From: Macrocystis pyrifera
Lineage: Eukaryota > Sar > Phaeophyceae > Laminariales > Laminariaceae
DNA length: 64,000 nucleotides
Direction: 5' to 3'
NCBI GenBank assembly: GCA_031763025.1
Contig: JASSKH010000010.1
Span: 2,604,001 to 2,668,000, forward strand
Part shown: positions 56,089 through 64,000 of the stretch, piece after piece
Position numbering within the stretch: position 1 is the first letter of the stretch
How the letters are laid out: the number at the start of each line of letters is the position of its first letter
Notes under the pieces: model-generated
Database searches by the model: none
Told to the model about the DNA's origin: nothing
The model's input: only the letters and a program-made list of their open reading frames with translations
Translations under genes and position numbers: made by a program

Positions 56089-59000
56089 CTAACCAGGGGG
56101 GGGGAGTGGAAACGGTGGGGGTTCCGCGGGACACATCAGAGTTCCGCAGCACCCCCACGTGCTAGGGTTCCATTCCCAGGCGTTGAAGACACCACGATCC
56201 GTATACGGCGTTCCGTGCTGTAGTGTAGCGGGCGGGTTGGAGGTCGATCTTGATCGGGCCGGGGTCGTCCGGGAACCGGACGATGTAGGAGCTTTCCGGT
56301 GAAGGCTCCGGCGGAGTTCCCGAAGAGGCGTCAGGGGGTGAGCTGTGATGCCCAGCCACCAAAGGCCGTCGCGCGCCTTGTACCATATGTGTGCTCCGGA
56401 GGGTAGGATGGTGGTGCTGAAGTTGTGGAGCCAAAGGCTGCGGGAGACCAAGGCGTAGCCTGGGGCGAGGAAGATTTGTCCTTGAGATCGTGCCAGTTCG
56501 CGGTGAGCGGCGCCGATGCGCATCTGGCGGTAGAGGCGGTTCGTCTGGCGGTGCTGGGTTGGTGATCGTGACCAGTACAGTAGGATGTGGCGCCGGAAGT
56601 GTTGAAGGTCCAGCTCGCGTTCCCAAAAGGGGCTGAGAAGTCGAGTCCAGTGAGTCTCGTACAGAACGGCGATGACCCCGCCGCGGCCGCGTACGAGTTG
56701 ATGGCCAGTGATCTGCTCGACCTCGAGGCGTTCCGGTGGAGGAGTGACGTCGTCGACGGTGACGTGGTAAGGTGGGGACTTGGCGGCAGAAGCTGTGAGC
56801 ACGTATGTAGTAAGGTCCGCGGGCAGATGCTTGGGGATGTCGCTGGTGTCTTCGGGGTTCCGGCAAGGTTTGCATCGTTGGACGGAGACGCGTGGCTTGG
56901 AGTCTCGTCCCGGAAGGTCGGATGGAAGGTCGAGGAAAAGTAGCTTGTCGTGAAGGGGGCGATTGTCGGGGGTGTTTGAGGCGGGCGTTGGCCCTGCGGC
57001 GAGGACCTTGAAGGGGCCATTCCAGTTCAGGGAAAGCTTCGCCTTGAGGACGGTTGCGTCGGTGCCCTTTTTGACGCCTTGGCGGATGGTTGAGGCGGAG
57101 TTGTAGACCCAAACCCAGCGGCCTACGGTGAAGGGGGGGGATGCTAGGAGGGCGGCCATGATGGGCGCGTTGCGGCGCTGAAGACGCGAGACGGTGAGTC
57201 GGTGTAGTTCGCGGACGAGGGAATAGGCGCGTCGTTGTCGGTCGGTGGCGAGGTTGATGTAAACCAGGTGATCGCGGTCCAAGCTTTGGTGACCGCCGAT
57301 GTTGTCGGGTTCGAAGACCGAGAGCGGGAGGCGAGGAAGGCGGCCCATGTGGATTTCGTTAGGTGCAAGCCCTGTGGCGGCGTTCACGGCATTGTTGTAG
57401 GCCGATGACACGTGTGGGAGCAGCACGTCCCAGTCGGTCTGCTGTTCGTTGCCAACCACAGAGAGCATTTGGGCCAGTACGTGGTTGACTCGCTCGACGC
57501 CGCCGTTGGTGCAGGGGTGGTAGGAGCTGGTGTTGACCTTGTGGATGCCAAGGCGTTCGTAGACGATGTTCGCAAGCTTGGAGGTGAAGTGTAGTCCGTT
57601 GTCGGAGAGAAGTGTAACCGGGCACCCCCAGAGAGGGATGTACTCGTTCAGGAAGATGTCGGCAGTGCCGGCGGCCGTGAACTGCGCCGCTGAAACGGCA
57701 TACATATCGGCGCGGCGGCTGAAGCGGTCTGTGAAGAGGAGGATGTCGATGTTCCCGCGCGGCGTGAGTGGCAGGGGCCCGAAGTAGTCGACGCTGACGG
57801 TGATGCCAGGCCCGTTGGGCAAAGGAAGAGAAAGGATGGGCCAACGAATGGTGTGCCGGGAGGTCTTCCGCGCCTGGCATTGAAGGCAACCGCGGATCCA
57901 CCAGCGGACGGAAGAGTCCATGCCAATCCACCAAAAGAAACGTGCCAACATGCGGACCGTTCGGGTGAATCCCAGGTGTAGAGAGGTGGTGGCGTGGCAT
58001 GTGTTCAGCACCCAAGGGCGCATTAACATTGGCACGTAGACGCGTGGGGTAGAGGGGGCGGGTGGTGGTAGGCTGTTCCCAGTTGAGGTTGTGGGTGGTC
58101 GTTGAACCAGGAGGGTGGTTTCGTCGTCGGTACGGTGTAGCCTGCTTTTGGAGGCAAGAGTGAGGACGTCCGAAAGTTGTGGGCGCCGGGCCGGGGGGAT
58201 GAAGTCCAGGAGGTCGTGCGGCGTGGGGGTGGGGGAGTCCAACGACAGGAAGCGGATGGTGGCGCAGCACAGGGGCTCCGCGCGTTGTTGTCGCGCCCAG
58301 TCTTTGTAGGTGTAGTGCTCGACGCAGGCGAGGAGGTAGGGGTCGTCATCGGGTTCGACGACGGGCTCAAGAAGGGGCACTGACGGTGGTGTTGGTGCCG
58401 GCGGAGAGGGCGTTGTTGATGGGGTTGCTCTTCGCGTAGTGGGCGCCAATGGCTTGGGTGGCGGTCGGCGTCCAAACCGATAGTCGGCTGTAGGCCGAGG
58501 GGTTCCCGCGGCAGCGGCGACGCGATGACGGGTCCGAGAAGATATCAGACCTGGAAGGGCTGGTGTCGTGGCGCCAATGGGGGCGGCGGAGAGACGACGG
58601 ACGGCATGGAAGCCGAGCCTGGAGGAGCTCCGGTGTTCACGGCGGCATTCTCGGTGCCGGCAAGCTGTCCGGTGGTGGAGTCGCGGGTCGCAATAGGCCC
58701 GATGAAGGTATGGGTTGCGGGGGAAAGGGTGGGGTGCTCCATACGTGGTCCGTGTAGGCGAAAGTCGCGGAAGTCGTCGTCGGTGAAGGGGAGCGGCTGG
58801 ACGGTTGGGATGGGTCTGGAAGGGGGGGAGACGAGCCCACTCAAGCCGATACCCGGGGTGGAAGGGTCGTTCGGCGCGAAGCCGCAGGGGCGGATGAGGT
58901 AGATGCCGACGGTGTCGGGGCCAGTGAGGCGGTTGCGTCCGGTGCGGTCGGCGTCGGTGGCTGGTTGGGGAAGCCGGGAGAGGAAGTCGGCGTTGCCGTT

Positions 59001-61023
59001 GGCCGTGCCCTTCCGGTACTCCAGCGTATAGGTGTACGCTGAAAGGAGCTCGAGACGTTGGGCTGTCCGGGGGTACGGTGATCTTGAACGGCATGAGCGG
59101 GCACGAGCCGAAGTCAGTCTTGGTGGTGGAGAAGACGTCCTGGAATTCGCAGAGGACGTCGCCCAGGTTGTTCATCACCGATGGGGTCCATCCAGAACCG
59201 CGACGGTCGAAGTCGACGTTGCGTAGGTGTGACGGCAGACGTTGCCAGAGGTTTAGGAAGCTTTCCCGTTGATCAGCGTTGAGGCGTGCAAGGAGCGGTG
59301 GGCACGGGGCTTTTGGTGCGGTAGGAGGGTCGTCTGTGGATGGGCTCTGGTCGGCCACGGGGATGATGTCGTGGAGGGCATGTACATCCGGAATCGGAGA
59401 GGGATGGGGAGGGGCCAAGGAAGGGTGTCCAAGGGTGGAAAGTGGTACCTGTAACAGTGGGGAGCAGGAGGTTCCGAGGAGGTCGCCCGGCTCGAGATCG
59501 GTAGATCCAGATAGTGGGACCGTTTGGTATCCGTCCGAGACGAAAATGGCCGTGTCGGAAAGGGGGTTCTTGCGGGGGAGCATGTTCACCATGTAGTTCC
59601 CGGTAAATGCTGGAGCGCCTGACTGACGCGCCAGGTTGACCTTGACGAGCTTGGGGGTGGAGGAAAGCGAAATAGCTTTGTTGCCGGCGAATCGGAGGTG
59701 GTAGACGTCGTCAGTGGAACGGTCGTCGGGAATGAATGCTGAGGCTCCGTTGGGGTCATGGTGGTTCAAGGAGAGCTCACCGCGGGTTCGCCGGGGAGGT
59801 TGGTGGGGGGGGGTGGGCTGTTGCTGGAGCGTGGTATACGAGCGTTGCTCGAAGCGCATCCAGCTGTCTCGTCCCAGAAGGATTGGGTGCTGCATGGTTC
59901 CTGCAGGAACTACGCAGGCCCATACTGCCAGGGCAGCGGTGGGGGACTGGAGGCGCATAAACTGGATGCTTAAGCAGATGGAGACGGAGGTGGAGAGGGG
60001 GGTTGAAGTGCCGAAACCTCCCCATGAACGGGGGGAACTGTGCCATTCGCACGCATCGGTGGCTGCCCGGGAAGCCTTCAGTTGTTCCACCGAGGTTGCG
60101 GTGATAAACGACTGGGGCGAGCCGGTATCGAGCAGTGCCACGAGTTCGCGGCGCGTAGTGGCGGTGGGGCCGCTGTGCACGAGTACTTTCGTCGTGAACG
60201 ACGCGTCGTCGACGGTAATGATGCCGCTTGTAAGGCATGATCCGTGTTCTGGTATCGGCGGGCGGCGGGTAGGGAGGTGGCTGTGGACTGCGGTGTTGAT
60301 GGTGGACCCTTGGGCAAAGTGGCTGCTCGGGTAGGCGTCGGGGGTAGACGGCGGTAGGAGTGGCCCAAGTGGTGAGTTAGGCGGTTGCCATGGAGGGGTC
60401 GGGCTTGTTTCGTGGATGCCGTCGGCTGTGGGGGAGACCCGGGTGGAGTCGGTGGGGGCGGGTGTTGGCTCCGGGTCGTGAAGATGGGGGGGAAATGGAG
60501 GTTGGGCGGAGCTATTGGCGCCGAGGCTTTCTCGAACGTCCATCAGTATCCTGCCAAGCAGATTCCGACCACGCCAACGCGTCGGGTCGCAGGCGTCCGG
60601 ATGGTCGGCCTTGAAGTCTATGCCCCAGATGAGGTCGTGTGGGCTGGCCTCGGCGATGTGCTTGTCGTCGGTTGCTATTAGCTCCTGCCGTAGCTCCGGG
60701 TGTTGGCGGAACTTGGAGAAGTTAATGTAGAGGACGATGGTGTAGCGGTGTCGCTCCCTGACCATTTCGTCGAAGTCGGAAACGGTTCGCCCAAGTGCTT
60801 TTTGGCGGGCCGGGTCGCGGGTCGCTTTGATGCGGCGCTCAGTTGTGATGTCCCCGAAGAGCGCGGCCTTCTGCGCCATCACCATCTGCTCAGCGCAGTT
60901 GTATGTGACGCCATCGTGTTCGATGTCGCACAGGTACCACTGCGAAAAGACCGAAGAGGAGTCCCAGAAGAAGTGGAAAGATGAGGCTGCCTCTGCGGTG
61001 ACGTGTGCAGTTGATGGCGTCTT
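56089..61023 (-). CDS. Ty3/gypsy pol-type frame: NADAR - protease - (deleted RT/RNase H) - integrase - chromodomain
   Basis: One open frame starts right after the TAA at 61024-61026; its first ATG is at 60885, inside the NADAR domain. Protease: ALLDTGSPQSFI. RT N-terminus: FQDVFSTTKTDFGSCPLMPF. Integrase zinc site: CHATTSLHLG...CLQC. Catalytic core: VSVDYFGPL, LLSDNGLHFTSK and GGVERVNHVL supply D, D and E. Chromodomain-like: LEVEQITGHQLVRGRGG...HILLYW. A further 130 residues follow, ending in a Pro-rich tail. Between about 59045 and 58500 the frame is displaced: the true RNase H end (YTYTLEYRKGTANGNADFLS) is one frame over and ends in a stop near 58545. The uninterrupted length is partly due to GC-rich, stop-poor sequence. 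Confidence 0.8.
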   Translation of the reverse strand, partial: KTPSTAHVTAEAASSFHFFWDSSSVFSQWYLCDIEHDGVTYNCAEQMVMAQKAALFGDITTERRIKATRDPARQKALGRTVSDFDEMVRERHRYTIVLYINFSKFRQHPELRQELIATDDKHIAEASPHDLIWGIDFKADHPDACDPTRWRGRNLLGRILMDVRESLGANSSAQPPFPPHLHDPEPTPAPTDSTRVSPTADGIHETSPTPPWQPPNSPLGPLLPPSTPDAYPSSHFAQGSTINTAVHSHLPTRRPPIPEHGSCLTSGIITVDDASFTTKVLVHSGPTATTRRELVALLDTGSPQSFITATSVEQLKASRAATDACEWHSSPRSWGGFGTSTPLSTSVSICLSIQFMRLQSPTAALAVWACVVPAGTMQHPILLGRDSWMRFEQRSYTTLQQQPTPPHQPPRRTRGELSLNHHDPNGASAFIPDDRSTDDVYHLRFAGNKAISLSSTPKLVKVNLARQSGAPAFTGNYMVNMLPRKNPLSDTAIFVSDGYQTVPLSGSTDLEPGDLLGTSCSPLLQVPLSTLGHPSLAPPHPSPIPDVHALHDIIPVADQSPSTDDPPTAPKAPCPPLLARLNADQRESFLNLWQRLPSHLRNVDFDRRGSGWTPSVMNNLGDVLCEFQDVFSTTKTDFGSCPLMPFKITVPPDSPTSRAPFSVHLYAGVPEGHGQRQRRLPLPASPTSHRRRPHRTQPPHWPRHRRHLPHPPLRLRAERPFHPGYRLEWARLPPFQTHPNRPAAPLHRRRLPRLSPTRTTYGAPHPFPRNPYLHRAYCDPRLHHRTACRHRECRREHRSSSRLGFHAVRRLSAAPIGATTPALPGLISSRTRHRVAAAAGTPRPTADYRFGRRPPPKPLAPTTRRATPSTTPSPPAPTPPSVPLLEPVVEPDDDPYLLACVEHYTYKDWARQQRAEPLCCATIRFLSLDSPTPTPHDLLDFIPPARRPQLSDVLTLASKSRLHRTDDETTLLVQRPPTTSTGNSLPPPAPSTPRVYVPMLMRPWVLNTCHATTSLHLGFTRTVRMLARFFWWIGMDSSVRWWIRGCLQCQARKTSRHTIRWPILSLPLPNGPGITVSVDYFGPLPLTPRGNIDILLFTDRFSRRADMYAVSAAQFTAAGTADIFLNEYIPLWGCPVTLLSDNGLHFTSKLANIVYERLGIHKVNTSSYHPCTNGGVERVNHVLAQMLSVVGNEQQTDWDVLLPHVSSAYNNAVNAATGLAPNEIHMGRLPRLPLSVFEPDNIGGHQSLDRDHLVYINLATDRQRRAYSLVRELHRLTVSRLQRRNAPIMAALLASPPFTVGRWVWVYNSASTIRQGVKKGTDATVLKAKLSLNWNGPFKVLAAGPTPASNTPDNRPLHDKLLFLDLPSDLPGRDSKPRVSVQRCKPCRNPEDTSDIPKHLPADLTTYVLTASAAKSPPYHVTVDDVTPPPERLEVEQITGHQLVRGRGGVIAVLYETHWTRLLSPFWERELDLQHFRRHILLYWSRSPTQHRQTNRLYRQMRIGAAHRELARSQGQIFLAPGYALVSRSLWLHNFSTTILPSGAHIWYKARDGLWWLGITAHPLTPLRELRRSLHRKAPTSSGSRTTPARSRSTSNPPATLQHGTPYTDRGVFNAWEWNPSTWGCCGTLMCPAEPPPFPLPPPG
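60523..60981 (-). other. NADAR (YbiA-like) domain fused upstream of the retrotransposon protease
   Basis: About 150 residues with the full NADAR layout: FHFFWDSSSVFSQWY, YNCAEQMVMAQKAALFGD, DPARQKALGRTVSDFDE, RHRYTIVLYINFSKFRQHPE, IAEASPHDLIWGIDF and GRNLLGRILMDVRESL. The conserved Glu of YxxxEQ, the Trp-Gly of DxxWGI and the NLLGxxLMxVR helix are all present. Known members act on ADP-ribose-type or riboflavin-pathway N-glycosidic bonds. The DarT1-associated branch removes ADP-ribose from guanine in DNA. Activity here is inferred from motifs only. Confidence 0.9.
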
Positions 61024-63553
61024 TTATGTTGGGGGTGGAGGGCGACGATAATTATTCCTATCGCCGCCTGGCGTCGACGGAGGTAGAGTCAGCAACGATC
61101 GAGCGGTGCTGACCGGAACCCTCGTGTTCGCGGGGGGATTGCTCGGCAAAGCCGAGGTACCGGGGCGGTCCTCGCCGGAGCTTATAAGCCGGGCGGGACG
61201 ACCCTCAAGCGCCCTATCGTCCAACTTTTGGAGAACAGGGGCATACTCGCTAGGGGATGCCACACCTGGGGTCCGTGTCCACGCTTTGCGCGAAGCAGGC
61301 GAGGAGGACGGGTCAGGGGGCTCAGGGCAGACCCTGGTCGACGTTGGTCGCGAGTCTTCCGTATTTAAAACGGGACTGTCCCTCGAGCTCAGGGACAGCG
61401 GTGGTGTCAACACCGTGGCAGCTGGAGGAAGCCTGTCGTTCGCGGGTTCAACGCTGTCACAAGAAATGCGCGCATGCTGGAACATGCGCGTATGGAGCGG
61501 CCAATATGAGGCAGGCTCAGGGGGCGATGGCCCGGCAGACGAAACAGTAGTTTCGTGTGAACCGGAGCCGCTGGTAGCCGTAATCGTCGAGACGTTTCCC
61601 AGGGTAGCAACGTCTGGGGTCTCGGCAATAGTCGGCAAGCAGCGTTGCTCACCGCCAGAAGACGTCGAGTGGAGCATCCCGGTGGGGCTCGGGGTCTTGG
61701 CCTCCTCCCGCCCACACCTCAAGGCAATCACTTGGGCAAGATGATCAGTGCTTGAACAAGTGGCTGTGAAATGGGCTGGGGTAAGGAGGGGGGCATTGGG
61801 GGGCAGGGGTCAGGTAGGCGTGGTGCACGTGATTTACTCGTTCGTCCTGGGAGCCTCGGGTGCTCGCAGTAGATGCTGTTGGTGGAGATGCGACAGTTGC
61901 TCCACCATCGGCTTGTCCGTTGGTGCGGAAGGTGCCCGGCTGCCGTTGGTTCGGGTGGGTACTTCGAGTTGGTGCTGCCCATCCGCATGTTCGCGAGGGC
62001 GGCAGGTGCGGAAGTATTGGTCGCGGGGCTATGCACCGTCAATGCTGAAGACGAGGGGGCAGGCTCGGTGCGTTGTCATTGTAACTGTTGCCCTGGCGAC
62101 TGTCGGTTGCCGTTGTCGTATGACCGGCCGTTGTTGTGGCGCCAGTTGTCGGAGCGCCCGTTGTTGCCGCGGTAGTTGCGGGAGTGGTTCTGGTTGGAGC
62201 GGTTGCTGTTGTAGTTTCCGCTGCGGTTGTTGTTGTTGTTGCCTCGACGGTTGTTGTCGTAGCGGTTGGAGTGTCGTTCCAGGTTGTGCTCGTAGTGTCC
62301 ACGGCGATATAAGAGCATCCTCTGCTGCCATTGGCGGTAGGCGTGTCCGACTACCGGGCTGAGGATGCCAAACGTGTTGTGAAGCGCAGGGGGCAGGTCT
62401 TCATACTATGTCCGTGCTATTGCAGTTGGGGCAGTGGTCACCGTGAGCTCGTAGGGCTTGGGCGTGGGACACCACGACGTTCCGCCTCCGTCGTGGGCTC
62501 CGTGTTGACTCTCGTCATCAGGCTGCGCGCTCGTGAGGAGCGGGGCGCTGTCGTCGTAGGGGGCGCTGTCGAGGTGGGAAGGGGCGGTGTCGCCGGCGAT
62601 GGCGTGTCCGTCGTGGGGCGGGTGGTTGGGGGTGTCGGGGGAGCGGGTCGAGACGGTTGGGTTCCACACGTAGCCGCGGCCGGCGTTCGAGTGAAAATAC
62701 CGTGGCTCGAGTAAACGGGTATGGGCGGCCCCGATGAACTCGGAAGAACCACCCTCGGTGGCGGCGCGGGCCAGAACGAAGGTGATCGACGGGTTACAGT
62801 CGGGTGTGAAGAGCCGCCATACACGGTGTGCCTCTAGCGAGACATCCGAGGCCGTCGCGTCGCGTGTACTCTGCATCCAGCGGAGCTTAGCGTCGAGGAA
62901 GACCCAGTCATTGGGCTCAAAGCCGAACGTCTGCGGGTGCCGGTGCCCAGTGGGTATGGGGGCTGGCAAGGGTTGGGCCGGTAGTGGTGCCTGGGACATT
63001 GTGGTCCCAGCTTGGTTTTTGGGAGGCTGGGAGGTGGTGGTCCTAGACATCGCGGCGGAAGTATAGGGTGCCCATGATGAGGAGCGAACGGCTGCGATTG
63101 GGCCGTGGTGGCCGCGGTCGCAGCTGTAGTCCCATAGGTGGAGTCGAAAGGATTCGAGGAAGGGGTGGGGGACGGCGGTATCACGAGTAGGAGGTCAGCG
63201 CCCTCTTTCGCGAGAAGGAGGAGCTGCTCGTGGTGGGCTTTGAGGGCCGCACGGCGCTCACGGAGGGCCGTGGGATCGCCTTGGTAACGCCCCGGATTGA
63301 GAGCCAGGGTGGAGGTTTCCTGTGCAGAGACCTCCGGGTTGATGGTAGGCCCGGCACTGGTCGTGCCTGCTCCCATTGGAGAAGATCCCGGTGTGGTGGG
63401 GTGTAGCGTGAAGTCGCTCAGAATGGTTTCGAAGCCAGGGGTGTCGTCGTCGGTAGCGCGAAAGGCCCTTGTGGCATACCTCGCCTCGCGGGGGTGGGTG
63501 GCGTCGGAGGAGTGGGCGCCGGGAATGTTGGTGGAGGAAGCTTTCTCGGCCAT
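61024..63553 (-). pseudogene. Ty3/gypsy gag-like region, broken by frameshift and stops
   Basis: ATG at 63553 opens MAEKASSTNIPGAHSSDATH; the frame (62834-63553) hands over near 63060 to 62406-63050, which has TFGFEPNDWVFLDAKLRWMQ, IPTGHRHPQ and EFIGAAHTRLLEPRYF. A TAG at 62406 interrupts it. The same frame continues as YEDLPPALHNTFGILSPVVG and an Asn/Arg/Gly-rich nucleic-acid-binding segment (RRGNNNNNRSGNYNSNRSNQ) to 62076. A Ser/Pro/Thr-rich stretch in the pol frame runs from 61731 to the TAA at 61024. Gag is called from position and composition; no capsid homology is claimed. Confidence 0.6.
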
Positions 63554-64000
63554 GTTTAGGTGGGTAGAACGCTTGTACTGGGGCGGGAAAAGGTTTGGTG
63601 GAAGATGGAGAGGGTGGGTGGATCCAGGCTTGGATCAGGGTAGGCGGCTACAATATCAACAAACCGATCTAAGAGAGAGAAAGGAGTGACGGTAAAGACG
63701 TACGATAGGGGGGTGTTGAGATTGTGCGTGCCACGATTTTAGTGCCCGTCGAAGGATATTTTTATAGTTGAGGGCATCTAACTAGCGCCAGGCGCCTCGC
63801 GTTTGATTGACGGTAGTCGCGCCGGGGTCACTCAAGTGATATCAGTAGAACAGAATTGAACAGAACTCCGTCTGAAATGCCCAATGTTCGTAATGATAGC
63901 AGGGCGTGACGATTACAGAGCGTGGGCAGTGCAAGACCTTTCGTTGGGATACAAATAAGAGTACCCGTAAAGAAAATGTGCAGGTCGAGGCGGGAAAAAA
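63554..64000 (-). other. Probable 5' leader and LTR part of the Ty3/gypsy element
   Basis: Includes a CTATAAAAATATCC promoter-like motif and a CTCTCTCTTAG pyrimidine run on the minus strand. No primer-binding site could be matched to a tRNA by eye. Confidence 0.4.
63752..63770 (-). promoter_or_regulatory. TATA box-like element upstream of gag
   Basis: Minus strand CTATAAAAATATCC lies about 205 bases upstream of the gag ATG at 63553. That is a suitable place for an LTR (U3/R) promoter, but the LTR limits are not established. Confidence 0.4.

Larger units (their letters stand above)
56089..63553 (-). mobile_element. Ty3/gypsy-type LTR retrotransposon carrying a NADAR domain, RT core deleted
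   Basis: Minus-strand order is gag-like region (63553-61024), stop, NADAR (60981-60523), protease (DTG near 60125), RT N-terminus (59140-59045), deletion junction, RNase H end, integrase (58005-57440), chromodomain-like segment (56730-56571), and C-terminal extension. Protease-RT-RNaseH-integrase order plus a chromodomain indicates the Ty3/gypsy (Metaviridae) class, not copia. LTRs were not identified: the 5' one should lie right of about 63700 and may run out of the window. The copy is defective. Confidence 0.85.

Noticed and set aside
59714..60334. Long plus-strand frames across the retroelement
   Set aside because: They oppose the minus-strand protease and NADAR frame, whose motifs are unambiguous.

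Overview
This is nuclear DNA from a eukaryote. Genes are split into short exons with GT-AG introns of kilobase size, and mobile elements and simple repeats fill most of the space. The best organism clue is the gene at 38408-43984. Its product starts with a signal peptide ending in an ASAF motif (ASCASAF/VV), followed by a Ser/Thr/Arg/Ala-rich stretch. That bipartite plastid-targeting signal is known from algae with red-derived secondary plastids, such as stramenopiles. I infer a photosynthetic stramenopile, perhaps brown-alga-like, but the species is not determined.

Left third (1-31 kb): two conserved genes diverge from about 19.3-19.6 kb. On the minus strand is a FAB1/PIKfyve-type phosphatidylinositol-3-phosphate 5-kinase. 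I traced eight exons from 19263 down to 1072. They cover a Ser-rich N-terminus, the FYVE finger and part of the chaperonin-like domain. The kinase domain lies beyond the left edge. On the plus strand is a three-exon organellar GGQ release-factor-like protein (19604-19831, 27901-28049, 30831-31109). Its 8-kb first intron contains a whole degenerate LINE in antisense.

Middle (31-54 kb): a second LINE family (32.3-35.7 kb, minus) ends in a poly(C) tail. Short SINE-like repeats share its 3' end. Next come the plastid-targeted protein gene (minus) and a broken Cys-rich zinc-binding gene (plus). Upstream of that gene sits a LINE copy with a 17-bp target-site duplication. An OTU-protease-like fragment and a possible solo LTR follow.

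Right part (54-64 kb): a Ty3/gypsy-type retrotransposon lies on the minus strand. Its pol frame begins with an intact-looking NADAR (YbiA-like) domain, followed by protease, integrase and a chromodomain-like segment. The reverse transcriptase/RNase H core is deleted. NADAR enzymes process ADP-ribose-type nucleotide chemistry, and one branch removes ADP-ribose from guanine in DNA, so this fusion is the most striking item in the window.

Background: at least five MITE-like families, hAT-like elements packed with GGGTC repeats, several minisatellites, many CAG/CTG and TAC triplet tracts, and more than a dozen long poly(G)/poly(C) runs. Several otherwise convincing exons are broken by single-base frame changes, so either pseudogenisation or assembly indels must be considered.
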